Below are positions 35,566 to 47,073 of a stretch of DNA of 64,000 nt, piece by piece. The position numbers were made by a program, and so were the translations under genes. The notes beneath the pieces are model-generated. The model saw only the letters and a program-made list of their open reading frames with translations, ran no database searches and was not told where the DNA came from. Every line of letters begins with the position of its first letter. Positions within the stretch are counted from its first letter, which is position 1. Origin of the DNA: Leptodontidium sp. MPI-SDFR-AT-0119 (Eukaryota; Ascomycota; Leotiomycetes; Helotiales; Leptodontidiaceae); assembly GCA_020726505.1 (NCBI GenBank), contig JAHLEZ010000012.1:1302001-1366000 (forward strand). The letters run 5' to 3'.

Positions 35566-38210
35566 ACCTGCTTCTCGACTTTTGAAACCCACCCAAACAT
35601 TCCTATGTGCCCACAGTTCAGTAAGTAGGTGGGGTTGTGAAAGCCTGTCCCGAGATGCTTGCACACCCCGAAACGTACTGCGAACTGGTTAGCAAGACCA
35701 GAAAGCGGTGACTCCCACGAGCGGGTCCCCCGGACCTCGAATTTGCGCTAAGAGGCATATGGGGGACGCCACTAAGTTGGATCCTGTGTGTTCAGAACTG
35801 CAGAGTCATGTTAGTGAGTGTACGTTACAACAAGGATGTTGAACGAGACTGGCTTGACCTGCGCCACGGCGACTTGAAATGATGCGAGAATTTTGCCTAT
35901 CTCGCTACTTAATTGTGCTACAAATTTCGGGAGAACTGAGGCTTTTGTTGTGCCGTAAGCGAGGCCGAAAGGTGAAGTCAACAACCATCCGAACGCGCCC
36001 ACCACCACTGACAGAGCACTGCGACGGGAAATTCTGAGCTCAACGAGGCTCTGGAGATCAATTTTTCATCTACTGCTAGCTTTATTGTTCTTTTTTGACC
36101 GGCCGTTTGCAATTTTTGTGATGTGATTCGACGCGCTGAGCCGTTCGCGTCGCGCAATGCGGCGGTCACTTCTCAACACAATACATGACTGTGGAGAGAG
36201 GCGCTCAAAGTAGATCTAAAACAATTTGTGTGTATGTGGGGGGGGGGGGGGTTACTATAAATGCTGGCAAGGGCATACGCCTTGCATCTTCATCCGACTC
36301 TCGCGTGCCTCGTGATTGTAAACAACCACCTCCCACCCGGCCAGCACCGCTGTAGTTCGGTCAAGTCAGGTGCCTTGGACGTGGAATTGAACACACTAAA
36401 TTAACTACAATTACACCTGTTGAACAATCTACTGTCTGCCAGCCTCGTCTCCATCTTACTTCGTTGCAAAGTCGGCCCACCCGAGTCGACACATATTCCA
36501 TTCATCTGGTAGACCGAGAGTCAATATAAACTAAACCATCATTAAAAACACCCGGAACTCCCCGCTAAATGTTCAATAAGGAAATATAAGGAAAATACAG
36601 AGGATATCCAACTCATCCAATCTCCCACCAATGCAACAAGAGCACACACCATCAGCGAAGCCCCCCTTTAAATCTTAAACCCATCAACATCACATCCAGG
36701 GAAACACGCTTACCCGAAATTCACGCCAACAAAATCCCTTCATTCTGTTCTCCGATTAATGCATGGAAGGTAGCCGCCCTGTTCAATGAGAACATTGAAT
36801 CTCATCCCACTCCTCTCCTCCCTCACTCCTCCACGGATCCACAGCCTGCATACTATTTCTCTTCAACAGCCCCTGTCAAAGTAACTCTCTTCCCACGGTC
36901 TCATGTTCCAAACAATTTCTCCCATCTCAAAAGCCACCACACAAGCTTGTGCGTGGGGGCTCGTAGGGTTCCACTAAATTGCTTCAGTAACTCTCTGCTT
37001 AGAACACCCAAAAACATAACAAAATGGAGAGATAGCAAGGTAACAGGGCTATTCCGAATCGAACATAAATGCCACCTATATTCCACTTACTTTCTCCATA
37101 CACATAAAAAAATTCCGAGAACAAAACGCTTCTTCAATAAGTAAGTCCGGTCTGAACATCAGCCCACTTCCTTTGCTTACTCCCTACCCATCTCACATCC
37201 ATCCCTCCCAACACCAGCCAGGAATACACAATCCCACTTCTCTGGATCGTTTGTTTGTCCATTAGATCGATGTACCCTTGCTCTTTCTAAAAAGAAATGA
37301 AAAGGCAAGACAAGGCAAGACAGGGCAACCGACTGCTGCCCAATGGAAGCCAACAGATCCGCTATTTGATATGCTCTAGTTTCAAAAATACAGGTTGGAG
37401 GAAAGGAGACTGTCTTTAACAAGCAAGGGGAGGAGGTTGTGAGTGCATGCATGCAGTTGTCAACACGAAATGTGAATACGAGTAGAGTAGCTTTACAACA
37501 AGTCACTATTCAAGCTCTACGTCCTGGTTAATCATGATAGAGTCGCATCACTTGGATCAATGGGAAAATCAAATCTCAGCGGGACAAAGCATGGGTTCTC
37601 ATCGTGAAAATGATGTCATTACGGATGACCATAATCATCGCTTTCTCTCATGCTGTCTGTCTGCCTGTCCCTGCCTGCTTCTGCGTCCGCGTTTCTGAGC
37701 AAGGATTACAATCGAATTCATGAATGCATGCTTCAACGGGTATTGCAGCTCCTCCTCCAATGCATTGAAATATCCAGGCGCTCATGAACAAACTCCGTAC
37801 CAGATGAGCCCAAGCCTTGTGGGCCAGCTTGAACGGCATGTGACGCCATGAAGGAATCGAAACGACCCAGCAGCGCAGCCTTCCATCCATAAATCCATGA
37901 ACCGTCCCACCAGGTGTCATCCATGCACCTAATAACGCCGGTTTGTATGCAGATGCTTCTTTCTCTCATGTTCGTTTCGTTTCTCCGCCGTGGAGAGGGA
38001 CGGTGGTGTCGTGTCGTATCATTATGCTGTGCGGGTGAGGGACACAGGCAGCTTTGTAATTATGTTCGAGTCGATTTGGAGAATGGAATGTGGTTTTGGA
38101 TGGACCTCTTGAGCTGGAATTAGCCTGGGTGTAGCGTCTAATAATGCTCACCAGGGTCCAAATGCGTGTTCATTCAACCAGTGACCCTTAAAGGCAGGAG
38201 ACAACCCCCC
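35566..38210. other. Gene-poor 2.6-kb stretch
   Basis: No exon, tRNA or transposon is recognised. The plus strand is notably C-rich and G-poor from about 36300 to 37250, and includes a 14-G tract at 36238-36251 just before that. Such strand bias often marks transcribed non-coding sequence or untranslated regions. The right end should include the CDC27 3' region. Confidence 0.4.
36238..36251. repeat. 14-nt poly-G tract
   Basis: Fourteen consecutive G after tgtatgt, at the left border of the C-rich stretch. Confidence 0.95.
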
Positions 38211-40746
38211 TTAACCCATCATACTTGTCTCCTCTTCCTCATCCTCCTCCAGAAGCTCAATTGCTTCCTTGATTTGCTGACTCGCCTAGATTGAAATGTT
38301 AATTTGTGCTCCGATTGATGATGAGAACTCTGAAATATACCTTTGGATCCAAGTTCAGCGCGACTGTGAAGTGATGTACAGCGTCTCCTCGTTGCTTCAG
38401 CTTCTTGTAAAGTTGCCCCAGGAGGAAATGAACCATGGCCTCGTCTGGAGCCAAGTTCTTCAGGATGGTCAACTCTTCAAGGGCGTACTGTAGCTCATTA
38501 ATCGCCATCAATGTTCGAGCTTTCTTGAACCTCGTCAATGCCGAGCGAGGAGCCAATTCTGTAGCCTTAGTGAAGTATGCGAGAGCCGGTCGGGGCAGCT
38601 TCTGCTTCTCTAGAACGGTACCAATACAACAAATCAAGACAGCATTAGTGGGATTGATGTTGGATGCAGTCTTGAAATGATTGATTGCCTTATCGTAGCT
38701 CCCAAGCTTCTCGTAAACACGACCAACACCATACCATGCGTTGTAGTGTCGTTTGTCGGCTGCCATTCCAGCACGATATGATACCAGAGCCTTGTCATAT
38801 TCTTCATTTGCGACGTGTTCGTGACCTTGGAGAGTAAAAGCGTATGCAAATTTGGGATTCAGTTGGGTGGCACGTTTGAAGCAACGGAGTGCTGACTCAT
38901 GATCTCTGGCAAGGGACCACGAATTTCCAAGCGCACACCATGCCTGAGGCGATTGCCATGTTGCATCAATCAACTCATGTGCTAGGAAAGCGAGATCTGT
39001 CTCGCGCTTCAGGTGCCATAGTATCGTAGAGTAGATCTCCATATCCTCAAATCTCGTCGGCGCAACATGACGAATCCGCTTGTAGTACTTCTCAGCTTCA
39101 GCGTAAGCAGCCTGCTCATAGAAAGCACGTCCCATTTGAGCCAAGACCCATGGAGTTTCTTGTTGCGTTCGCGGCAGAGAACCATATATTTGCAGCGCTT
39201 CTGAACATTGGAATCTAGATAGGGCAAAGTACCCACTGCCAAACTTCTTGAAGAGCTCGAGTAGGAACCGAACAGCCTCCTCCTGCCGTGACAGCTCCGG
39301 TTCCGATGACTTTTGGGATGGTATATTTGTAACCGTGCCAATCCAGGATCGCGAGTGTGTCTCCTTTTGATCGACATCCATTGAGTCTTCAACAGGCTTC
39401 CGATTCCCGCTAACTTGACGACCGACAGTTGAAGTACTCGAGCTTGGACGCATGATCTTGGAGATGGGCGGCCGCGCCTTTTTTAATTCTCGTCCTGGAG
39501 CGGGACCAATATTGGGAACGTTGCTGGACGATTTGGTGCTGGTCGGACGTATTTGGTTGAACAATCTGACACTCCTTCTCTGCGGTGCCCCAGGATCTTC
39601 TGACGTTTGCCGGGGTACGACTTGCCCAGACACTGTTCTCTTACGTTCCCCAGCTGGAGGGGCCAGGTTGTTACTCCGTAAGGCTTGTGTAGCTGCCGAT
39701 TCTTCGATTGGCTCTGGTTGTCTTTGAGCCCGCTTCGTAGACACTGCTCGGCTCATCTTGGGTGCGTCCATACTGAAATCCATCCCAAGCCCAGGTATCG
39801 TTCGCGTCTTCCGTACTGGCGCCGGGGGAGCCTCTCCTGCATATGATGACATACCAGGATCTCGTCGATTCTGGACTGCCGAAACATCGATCGAAGCACT
39901 CGGTCCTGTTGGCGTTTCCATCGCTTCTGGGCCAATTCCACCACCACCTGCAGCTGGAAGATTAGTTAGACTTGGGTTGCTCTCATTCAGCTTCTGCGAG
40001 ATACCGAGTGTACCAAACAGCCCTCCGCCGTATGCTCTTGAAGGGACATTGTTGAACGGATCTGCTACATCGCTAACAGACGCTGGCCGGGCTCCAGGTC
40101 GACTTCGGTCATGTTCGCTCTTTGGCAGAGATTGGTCTCTTGATTGCGAGTCTGATGGTTCTTGGGGGCCGACTCTGAGGGCTGCCTCCATCTCGGGGTT
40201 CATCTTGAAAATGTTTGGAACGTTGATCTTCGTGCCCGTTTCGCAAAGGTTCGTAAATGCATCCCACATAAACGGATTAAGCTTTAGTGCCTCCTCGAAG
40301 CAGCTTATGGCCTTGTGCATGTTGTCATAACCATGGTATAGCTTCCCCAGCAGGCAGAGAATCGCAGCAGCGTCTGGCAGTGGTTGCCTCGAGGATGCTG
40401 TGTGTTTCCCGAAACTATTCTTCCCTCCCCACAATGCTTTGCTCTTTTCCAGGGCTGTGATCCCATCCTTGAATCTTTCCAGTGCCAAACTAGCTTGAGC
40501 AAAGATGTAAGCGCAACCAAGGTTCACCCCTCTTGACCCCGCGGACTTCGAGGATTCGTAAGCTGAGGCATTGTCACCAAGACGGAAATGGCAGAGAGAG
40601 ACAAGGTATTGTGATTCGGCGTTTCGGTGATCGTAAGCTACCAGTCGTTCGGCATAGAAAAGGGCGTTTGAGAGGAGGTTATTATCGATGTTGTAGTAGA
40701 TGAGCTGCCGTAATTGACTCGCGACACAGGTTGTTGATGGTGCCAT
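38211..40746 (-). CDS. CDC27: Anaphase-promoting complex subunit Cdc27/APC3 (BimA)
   Basis: TPR scaffold subunit of the APC/C ubiquitin ligase in the nucleus, binding co-activators through their C-terminal IR tails. Two exons on the minus strand, 38341-40746 and 38211-38285, give 826 aa. N-terminal TPRs (residues ~1-180) start ASQLRQLIYYNIDNNLLSNALFYAERL and include NPFMWDAF, a family hallmark. A long Ser/Pro/Arg-rich linker (about 190-480) is followed by a C-terminal TPR array (YAEAEKYYKRIRHVAP, PQAWCALGNSWSLARDHESALRCF, KRHYNAWYGVGRVYEKLG). The last exon is only 25 codons including the stop (ASQQIKEAIELLEEDEEEE) and matches the conserved acidic end; without splicing the protein would end in a short unrelated tail. 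Confidence 0.95.
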
Positions 40747-42603
40747 GATAGTAATCTGCGAAGGAGAGCGAGGTGTAGATTGAGTATGAAGCTGTTTATA
40801 ATGGTCTAGCCATGTAGTCGGCAGCGTTGTTGAGGCGGCGTTTGTAGGGTTTTCGATCTCGATCTCGAGGTGCGGTCGTTTGTCTCAGCGCTGCAGCTGC
40901 CTCCTCGTTCCTTCTTTGCCGTTGTAGGCTGGAATATGGTTTCGGTTGTTGCGGGTCTGCGAGCAGTCGCTATTGCACTGCAGAGGACATTAGAATTAGG
41001 TGTAAGTTGTTGGTATGGGAGGCGACGCGGTTTGGTGAAAACAACAGATTGGTTGGTGGTCGTGGCGTGACGAGCTTCCGAGAATAACAAAGGTCGGCGG
41101 CAAGGTTTGGGGCTGGAGAACGAGAGTGAGAAGTGAAGGACGAGGTGACTCCGCACAGAGATAAAATTCAATGGCAGAAAGTCCAAACGCGAGAGGCCGT
41201 CAAAGAGGGTGGGGATGGAGGAGGCAGGATCGTGATGGAGTACTATTGAAGAGGTTGGCTATATCAACAACCATCCCCGTTGCAGATTGGATGCGGCTCG
41301 CGCTGGATGTTTTGGTTCACTGCAAGCGGCGGGTAGAGTTTGATTGGTTGAGCCGGAGTTTTGGCGTAGCGCAGCAACAATCCGCTTGCTGCTTAGTCAG
41401 CGGGCTCAAGAACACTCCGCTTGCTGCGTCTTGGCTGTTACTTTAGGAGATCACCCATGGCAGACTTTGTTCCATACTGTCTTTGGAATTCTTCTGTACG
41501 GTGCAGAATAAGCGATCCTCAATTAGCTAGATTCTTGACATTTGTCAACTGAGCTCGCTTGGCCCAGCATTGATGCCCTTGAACTGGTTCTGGATACTCC
41601 TGACATCAATGCTGGACACATTTGATTTGCTTGTTTGCCATGTTGCTTCTTAGGCATCTTATTTCTGCCTTCTCTTATATTAGTCGAGTGATCAGATTCA
41701 CTAGAAGTCTTTGATGGCATTGATGCTCGGCCTCTGCCCTGACAATGGCTCAATGATGCAAAATCAGTCTCTAATGTTAATTTGTTCACCGTTCCCTTTC
41801 TTCTCTTGAAGCTGTGAACTTTGTTCTTAATCGACCCTTAGGGCTGAAACCGAGGTAGCTGAGGTGTTACGCTGTTGTCCCATTGCTATTTTCGTATGTT
41901 TTCCTGCGTTATCATTACCCACTCAATCTCCAGCTAGTTATATCTAGAAAGATATAACTTTCAAACGAAAATCTGTCCGGGAAACTTCTACGCCAGCACC
42001 ACTGCCAACTCCGAAGTATGTTCTGGCTTAGGCAAGATACGATGCTCACCTCATTCTTTTCTGCTCAGCATTCCTACGTCGCACAAAACAATCAGCTGAT
42101 GCAACGTTATCAGAACCACACAACGGTATTATTCTTGATGCAGGTAATCGTCGTATCCACTCGCATTTAGGCTTTGGCGGATGATCAATCTAGACACCGT
42201 AAAACTGTTAGGTTCGTGTACGAAGAACTCAATTCTGCACCCGTCAATACACGATCTTCCTAATACCATCAATGATTTACTCCCGCGTGTGACCAGAAAT
42301 GTCAACTTGCTGTTTTTGCTCAGCAGAATGACCTTGCAGTTATTGTGGACAGAAAAGCTGGTCACGAAAAACCCCGCTTCTGGCTAGTTGTAATCAGGGC
42401 TTGGAGAGACCCGGTGTCAAGTTATTTCCCATATAAAAGGTCTTCCAGTTGCTCATTATATTTATCTACAGCCACTATCCAGATTATTGCTTTAATTGAT
42501 ATCCGGATTTCAAACACTCTAGCTGCACCCTTTCCCGGACCATCATTTTTGGCAATCTTGCGCACCTATCGCCAAAAACAGACAACCAAATACTCCTACC
42601 ACT
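40747..42603. other. Intergenic with short inverted repeats
   Basis: Promoter side of CDC27 plus about 1 kb with no gene. It contains a perfect 12-bp inverted repeat (41564-41575 with 41604-41615, 28-nt loop) and a perfect 9-bp inverted repeat with a 4-nt loop (41937-41958). Confidence 0.5.
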
Positions 42604-42956
42604 ATGAAGTTCACCTCCACCCCCATAATTCCCACGCTCGCGTCTCTAGCCCCAACCGTCTATGCAGTCTGCTACACATCTGGCCTCGACGGCGACCAAG
42701 CAGGCGGAAGAGCTGGCATCAGGGACTTCTGCAACAACAGCCAACTCTCAGGCATTTACCCACCCCCCCCCCCTTCAGCAACCGCGGCGTCTGTCTCAAC
42801 ACCAGAAATAGCCGCTATGATTTCTAGTTCGCGGTCTTCGCGACTCGGTCAGCTTCGTGAACTCGGAGGGATGCGTCGAGTTTGTGCTCAGAGAGATTGG
42901 CGGTGATAAGGGTGGTGATAGAACTTACACCCCTGTAGGTTGGCGCTTTCTTTTCT
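42604..42956 (+). pseudogene. Relic of a small secreted protein gene
   Basis: It starts with a signal-peptide-like segment (MKFTSTPIIPTLASLAPTVYA) and continues CYTSGLDGDQAGGRAGIRDFCNNSQLSG. After an 11-C run (42763-42773) the frame that looks protein-like changes twice: one frame reads FSNRGVCLNTRNSRYDF then stop, another reads DSVSFVNSEGCVEFVLREIGGD and GGDRTYTPVGWRF. Together they resemble one Cys-containing secreted protein interrupted by an indel at or near the C tract and a stop at about 42826. I do not assign a function. If the C-tract length is a sequencing error, part of the damage would disappear. Confidence 0.45.
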
Positions 42957-42970
42957 CCAGGGGGGGGGGG
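42763..42970. repeat. C11 and G11 homopolymers flanking the relic
   Basis: An 11-C run at 42763-42773 and an 11-G run at 42960-42970. They are complementary and about 190 nt apart, so they could pair in RNA or cause slippage. Confidence 0.8.
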
Positions 42971-43392
42971 TGGGTTCATGTGGTGCATTTTCTTTCTCCT
43001 TCCTGTGTAAGTTTTCAAGGCTGACTCTCTGATTGTAGAGCGGATCCCAACCAAGGAAACTGCTAAATCTTGAATTGAATGAATACACTGGGAGGGGAGA
43101 CTTTCTTTAGGTTCAGACCCATTCACTCTTTCACGGATTTGATTCTTCTTTCATTGGTGGCAGACCACATCTCTAGCGCCAGCCCCTAAAACAAAGAACA
43201 ATGGTTGGATCGACTGAGATTGAGGCACATGCATAAGTTCAGAGAGAGAGAGAGTCAATTTTTTCTTGATGCAATCCTTGTTTCCTTCTAATATTTCCTT
43301 TCTTCTAATCAGTCTTAGTCTTGGACTCTTCTATAAAAAAAAATGTCGTCGGAGGGGAATGAAATACAAATCGACCTATTCCCTCTTCCTAT

Positions 43393-44314
43393 CTATCTCC
43401 CCTCCCCAGTCCAAAATTCCAAATCCTCCTTACTCGCCCCCTTAACCAGCACATGCACGTGTTCCAACGCCCTAACACTCTGCAAACTCACCCAATTCTT
43501 AAACCACACCACCCTCTCCATCCCATCCTCTATCTTTCCCCCTCCCTCCCCAGCTACCCTCTCCCCAAACGTCCTCCTCACAAACTCCTCGATAACCCTT
43601 CTACTCTCATCTGTGACATCACCCGTCGTCTCATCAACAGCAATAGACGTCTTGCTCCAGACGACTATGTGAGTGATGTCGTCCGTGAGACCGTATGGCC
43701 AGTCATTGAGCAGGATCTTGTAGTCGGAGGGAGAAGCGAATGGGATGAGTGAGGTGGTTGTGAAGGGTGGTTTGCCCCAGGACGAGGGGAGTCGGTGTTG
43801 TAGGATGTAGGATGTCATGGAGCCGTATTGGGCTTTGGTGGCTTGTGTCCAGGCCATGTACCGCCGCAGATCTGAGGGTTTGCGTTTGAGGGTCTCGAGT
43901 TTGTTGTTTGCTTTGGGGTTGTTAGTTGATGTAAGCCTTGGATGAGATGAAGGTTATATGGGGAAGGAGAGAGATAAGGTATTAAGATTCATCACGTGGA
44001 TGTCGTCGAAGCTCAAATTGAGGCTATTCCCAGACACGTCGCAATTATCTCAACTCAGACAACGGAATAAAGTATCAAAAAGCACCAATCATCGCATCGC
44101 CTAAGTCTAAAGAAGCGAACAGAAGAGGAAGAAGAAGCAATAGCAAAGCAAAGCACTCACCAATAATCTCCTTCAACTCCTCCCAATCATGCAAATGGAA
44201 CTCCTCATCTGTCTGCGACAACACCCACTTATCCACCTCCGTCAAAGGAAAGGGGGCGTCCTCCTCCATAGCTTCTTTCTTGCTACCCTCTACAGCCTGC
44301 GTGTTGTCCCCCAT
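43393..44314 (-). CDS. N-acetylglucosamine-induced protein 1-like (DUF3605)
   Basis: Two exons on the minus strand, 44161-44314 and 43393-43910, give 223 aa. The 250-bp intron (gtgagt...ccaaag) joins HDWEELKEII to ANNKLETLKRKPSDLRRY, the expected family continuation. The family blocks YGSMTSYILQHRLPSSW, FASPSDYKILLNDWPYG and ITHIVVWSKTSI are all present. It is a soluble protein with no signal peptide. Related yeast genes respond to N-acetylglucosamine; the biochemical role is not established. An ATG at 44368 in frame would add 18 residues; MGDNTQ at 44314 is preferred because the acidic N-terminus follows. It is divergent from the cytochrome b5 reductase gene. Confidence 0.82.
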
Positions 44315-45089
44315 CTTGTCTAGGTATCTCGTGAGGTGGTTGTGGCACAACCGTCGCGTTGTTGCCAACGAAGCTTGTTGATGTCAAGAGGTTGAGATCT
44401 GATAAGATTAGATGGAGATCCTTGTTCAGGGAAAGAGTTGCCGAATTTGGAGATTCGGAAACTGAGATTTGGGGTTGGGACATGAATAGTGAAATTTAAC
44501 TAGGTAGGTAGGTAAAGCCAAAATGGAGGTATTTATCGAATGTTCTCTACTATAAATACCTGCCCTCCCCGATTATCTTGCATTTCTCTTTCTCTCTCGC
44601 TGTTCGGCACCGCATCACTCTGATTAACCTCTTCCGCGCAACTCAAACCCTGCCTATTCAAACGGGCAACAAAAGTCCTTAGAATTAAACGTGCCAGCGG
44701 TTTTCGGAATTGCGCATTTATCACTTCTGAAATTTTCTTCTCCAAGAATCTAGTTTGAGTCTTCAAGAGTTGCCTCTGCCTCTCCGCCGTAGAAACCTGG
44801 GGATCCCGAGACAACCCCGGTCAGGATAGCCGAGCGATTTTGGGAAACTTTCTGACAGCCGCGTCCTTTGCCGGAACCACCACTTTCTCGACATCCCCGG
44901 ATTCCACTCTCCTCCCACCAGAGCAGCCATTGATCGTCGGAATCCTTCCGTAAGAAAAGGAAGACTGATTCTCATAAGATCAGTCTAGGTCCGACCCCTC
45001 GCTCCTCTTCCCAGACCTCTCTGCAAATCTCCCAGATCAACGACGACCGCGCCCCAACAAAACATCTCACCAGAATCCCGAAAGTCAAA
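44315..45089. promoter_or_regulatory. Divergent promoter region DUF3605 / cytochrome b5 reductase
   Basis: The 775 bp between two divergent start codons. It contains a CT-rich leader before 45090 and no coding frame that I trust. Confidence 0.4.
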
Positions 45090-46249
45090 ATGTCCGAATT
45101 CTTCTCGAAGCAGAACGTCAATGGAATCATCATTCCTTCTGGCTTATTAGTGCTTGGAACCTTCATTGTTAAACAGGAATGGATGCCTTGGGCTTGTCTC
45201 CTGGCCGCTGTTCTGTCGGGCTTGAAATTGTTCACGACAAGTACGTATTGCAACCCCCCACCCCCTCCCGCAGACTCCCAAAATACCTGCAATGTGGAAT
45301 CTAACAGCTATGACAGGACCCAAAGCCGTCTTGAAGCCAACTGAGTTCCAGGACTTCGAGTTGACAGAGAAGACCATCATCTCGCACAATGTCGCCATGT
45401 ATGTCCAGCTACCCCTCCTCCACCTCTTTTCTAACGAAGTACACAGCTAACGCAGACTCGCAGATACCGATTCAAGCTCCCTACCGAAACATCCATCCTC
45501 GGCCTTCCCATCGGCCAGCACATCTCCATCTCCGCGAACATCAAGCAAGCAGATGGCACATCGAAAGAAATCGTCCGATCCTACACCCCGATCTCGGGCG
45601 ACCACCAACCCGGTTTCTTCGACCTCCTCATCAAGTCCTACCCTACAGGCAACATCTCCAAATACATGGCGTCGCTCACCGTCGGGGAGACGATCAAGGT
45701 TCGGGGCCCCAAGGGCGCCATGGTCTACACACCAAACATGGTTCGTGCGTTCGCCATGATCGCAGGAGGAACGGGCATCACACCCATGCTGCAGATCATC
45801 CGCGCTGTCATCCGTGGACGTCCCACTGGTGATGTCACGAAGATCGATCTGATCTTTGCGAATGTGAACTCGGAGGATATCCTACTCAAGGAGGATTTGG
45901 ATCATTTGGCTGCCAAGGATGAGCATTTCAATGTTTATTATGTGTTGAACAACCCACCCGAGAAGTGGGATGGTGGTGTTGGATTTGTTACTCCTGAGAT
46001 GATGACTGTATGTTCTCCCATCCCCTCTTCCCCTTTTTTTTTGATCTGGGACTATTCACTGTCCAGGGGATTTTGGGACACCCAAACTAACACCCTCAGA
46101 AATGGCTTCCAAAGCCCGCATCCGACGTCAAGCTCCTCCTCTGCGGACCCCCACCAATGATCAGTGCCATGAAGAAGAACGCTGAAGGTTTGGGTTTCGC
46201 AAAGGCACGCCCAGTAGCGAAGTTGGAGGATCAGGTATTCGCATTCTAG
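45090..46249 (+). CDS. CBR1: NADH-cytochrome b5 reductase
   Basis: FAD enzyme passing electrons from NADH to cytochrome b5, anchored in the ER or outer mitochondrial membrane. Four exons, 45090-45240, 45317-45398, 45464-46007 and 46100-46249, give 308 aa. The N-terminal hydrophobic anchor ([15 protein letters not shown]) precedes the FAD-binding domain with RSYTPISGD and [10 protein letters not shown]. The NADH domain has [10 protein letters not shown] and CGPPPMI. The protein ends QVFAF, the conserved C-terminal Phe of this family. All three introns keep frame. The absence of a long presequence favours the Cbr1 type over the mitochondrial Mcr1 type. Confidence 0.93.
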
Positions 46250-47073
46250 ATGTGGAGAGTAGTGTCGGGACGGCAAATACGTGGATAAGTCTTGGTAGAC
46301 AAAAAGTTGTTTATACAGCGAGCAATTGTAATCTTGCTAGCGCGGCTAGCAAGTAGAGGGGACCATAGATAGGAAGTTAGGAATGCACAAGCGTTTATAG
46401 CAAAGTAATGAACGATACAGATGCAGCATAGCTGCTTGGTATAGTCTCGTAAGTGGTACATCCCTCTAAAACTATTTCAAATCCGATAATGCTACTAGAT
46501 CAATTTTGATTTTTGAATATGTCACGATGATGTTAGTCCAAGATCATCGGCAACGAGAATACTCATTGCGTGAAATCGGAAAGGAACAATGCCGTTGATT
46601 GATTCCCCTTTTTCTTCGCTTCGTCCTTCTCGTCCAGGATATGTTGGTCTCAAGCACGCCATGATACACTTGCTTCTTTCCTACCTGTCACACTCTTTCT
46701 TTAGCCTATCCTTCTCACAAATTCTCACATATCATGACATCTCCTTTAGTCTTCCTATTGGTTGGTGATGCACGAGCCCTGGATGCCGTAAAGTGAGGCT
46801 TCCGTACGTATGTTGTGATACTCGGAAGGCAGCTCGTATTAGAGGACTATGTTCGACAACAATGCGAGTAGCCGCTGCATTCACCAGTCCACATGCTGTG
46901 GAAAGTCTCGAACACCGAGTGGCTCTTCTGGTGTTCCACTACTGCTGTATATACCCGCCAGACAGATTTTCAAGGCTCTGTTAATTCGCGGCTACCCGAA
47001 CGTAATCTGGTGGGTGTTGAAGTAGTCTTCTTTTGCTATTCGGAAGAGCAATATTCTGCATTGGTGGATCGCA
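46250..47073. other. Intergenic, border of accessory island 2
   Basis: About 0.8 kb without a supported gene, A/T-rich. Confidence 0.4.

Noticed and set aside
40806..41186. Minus-strand frame of 126 codons upstream of CDC27
   Set aside because: Lies in the CDC27 promoter/leader region, composition is Ser/Arg/Thr-rich as in translated CT-rich leaders, and there is no motif.
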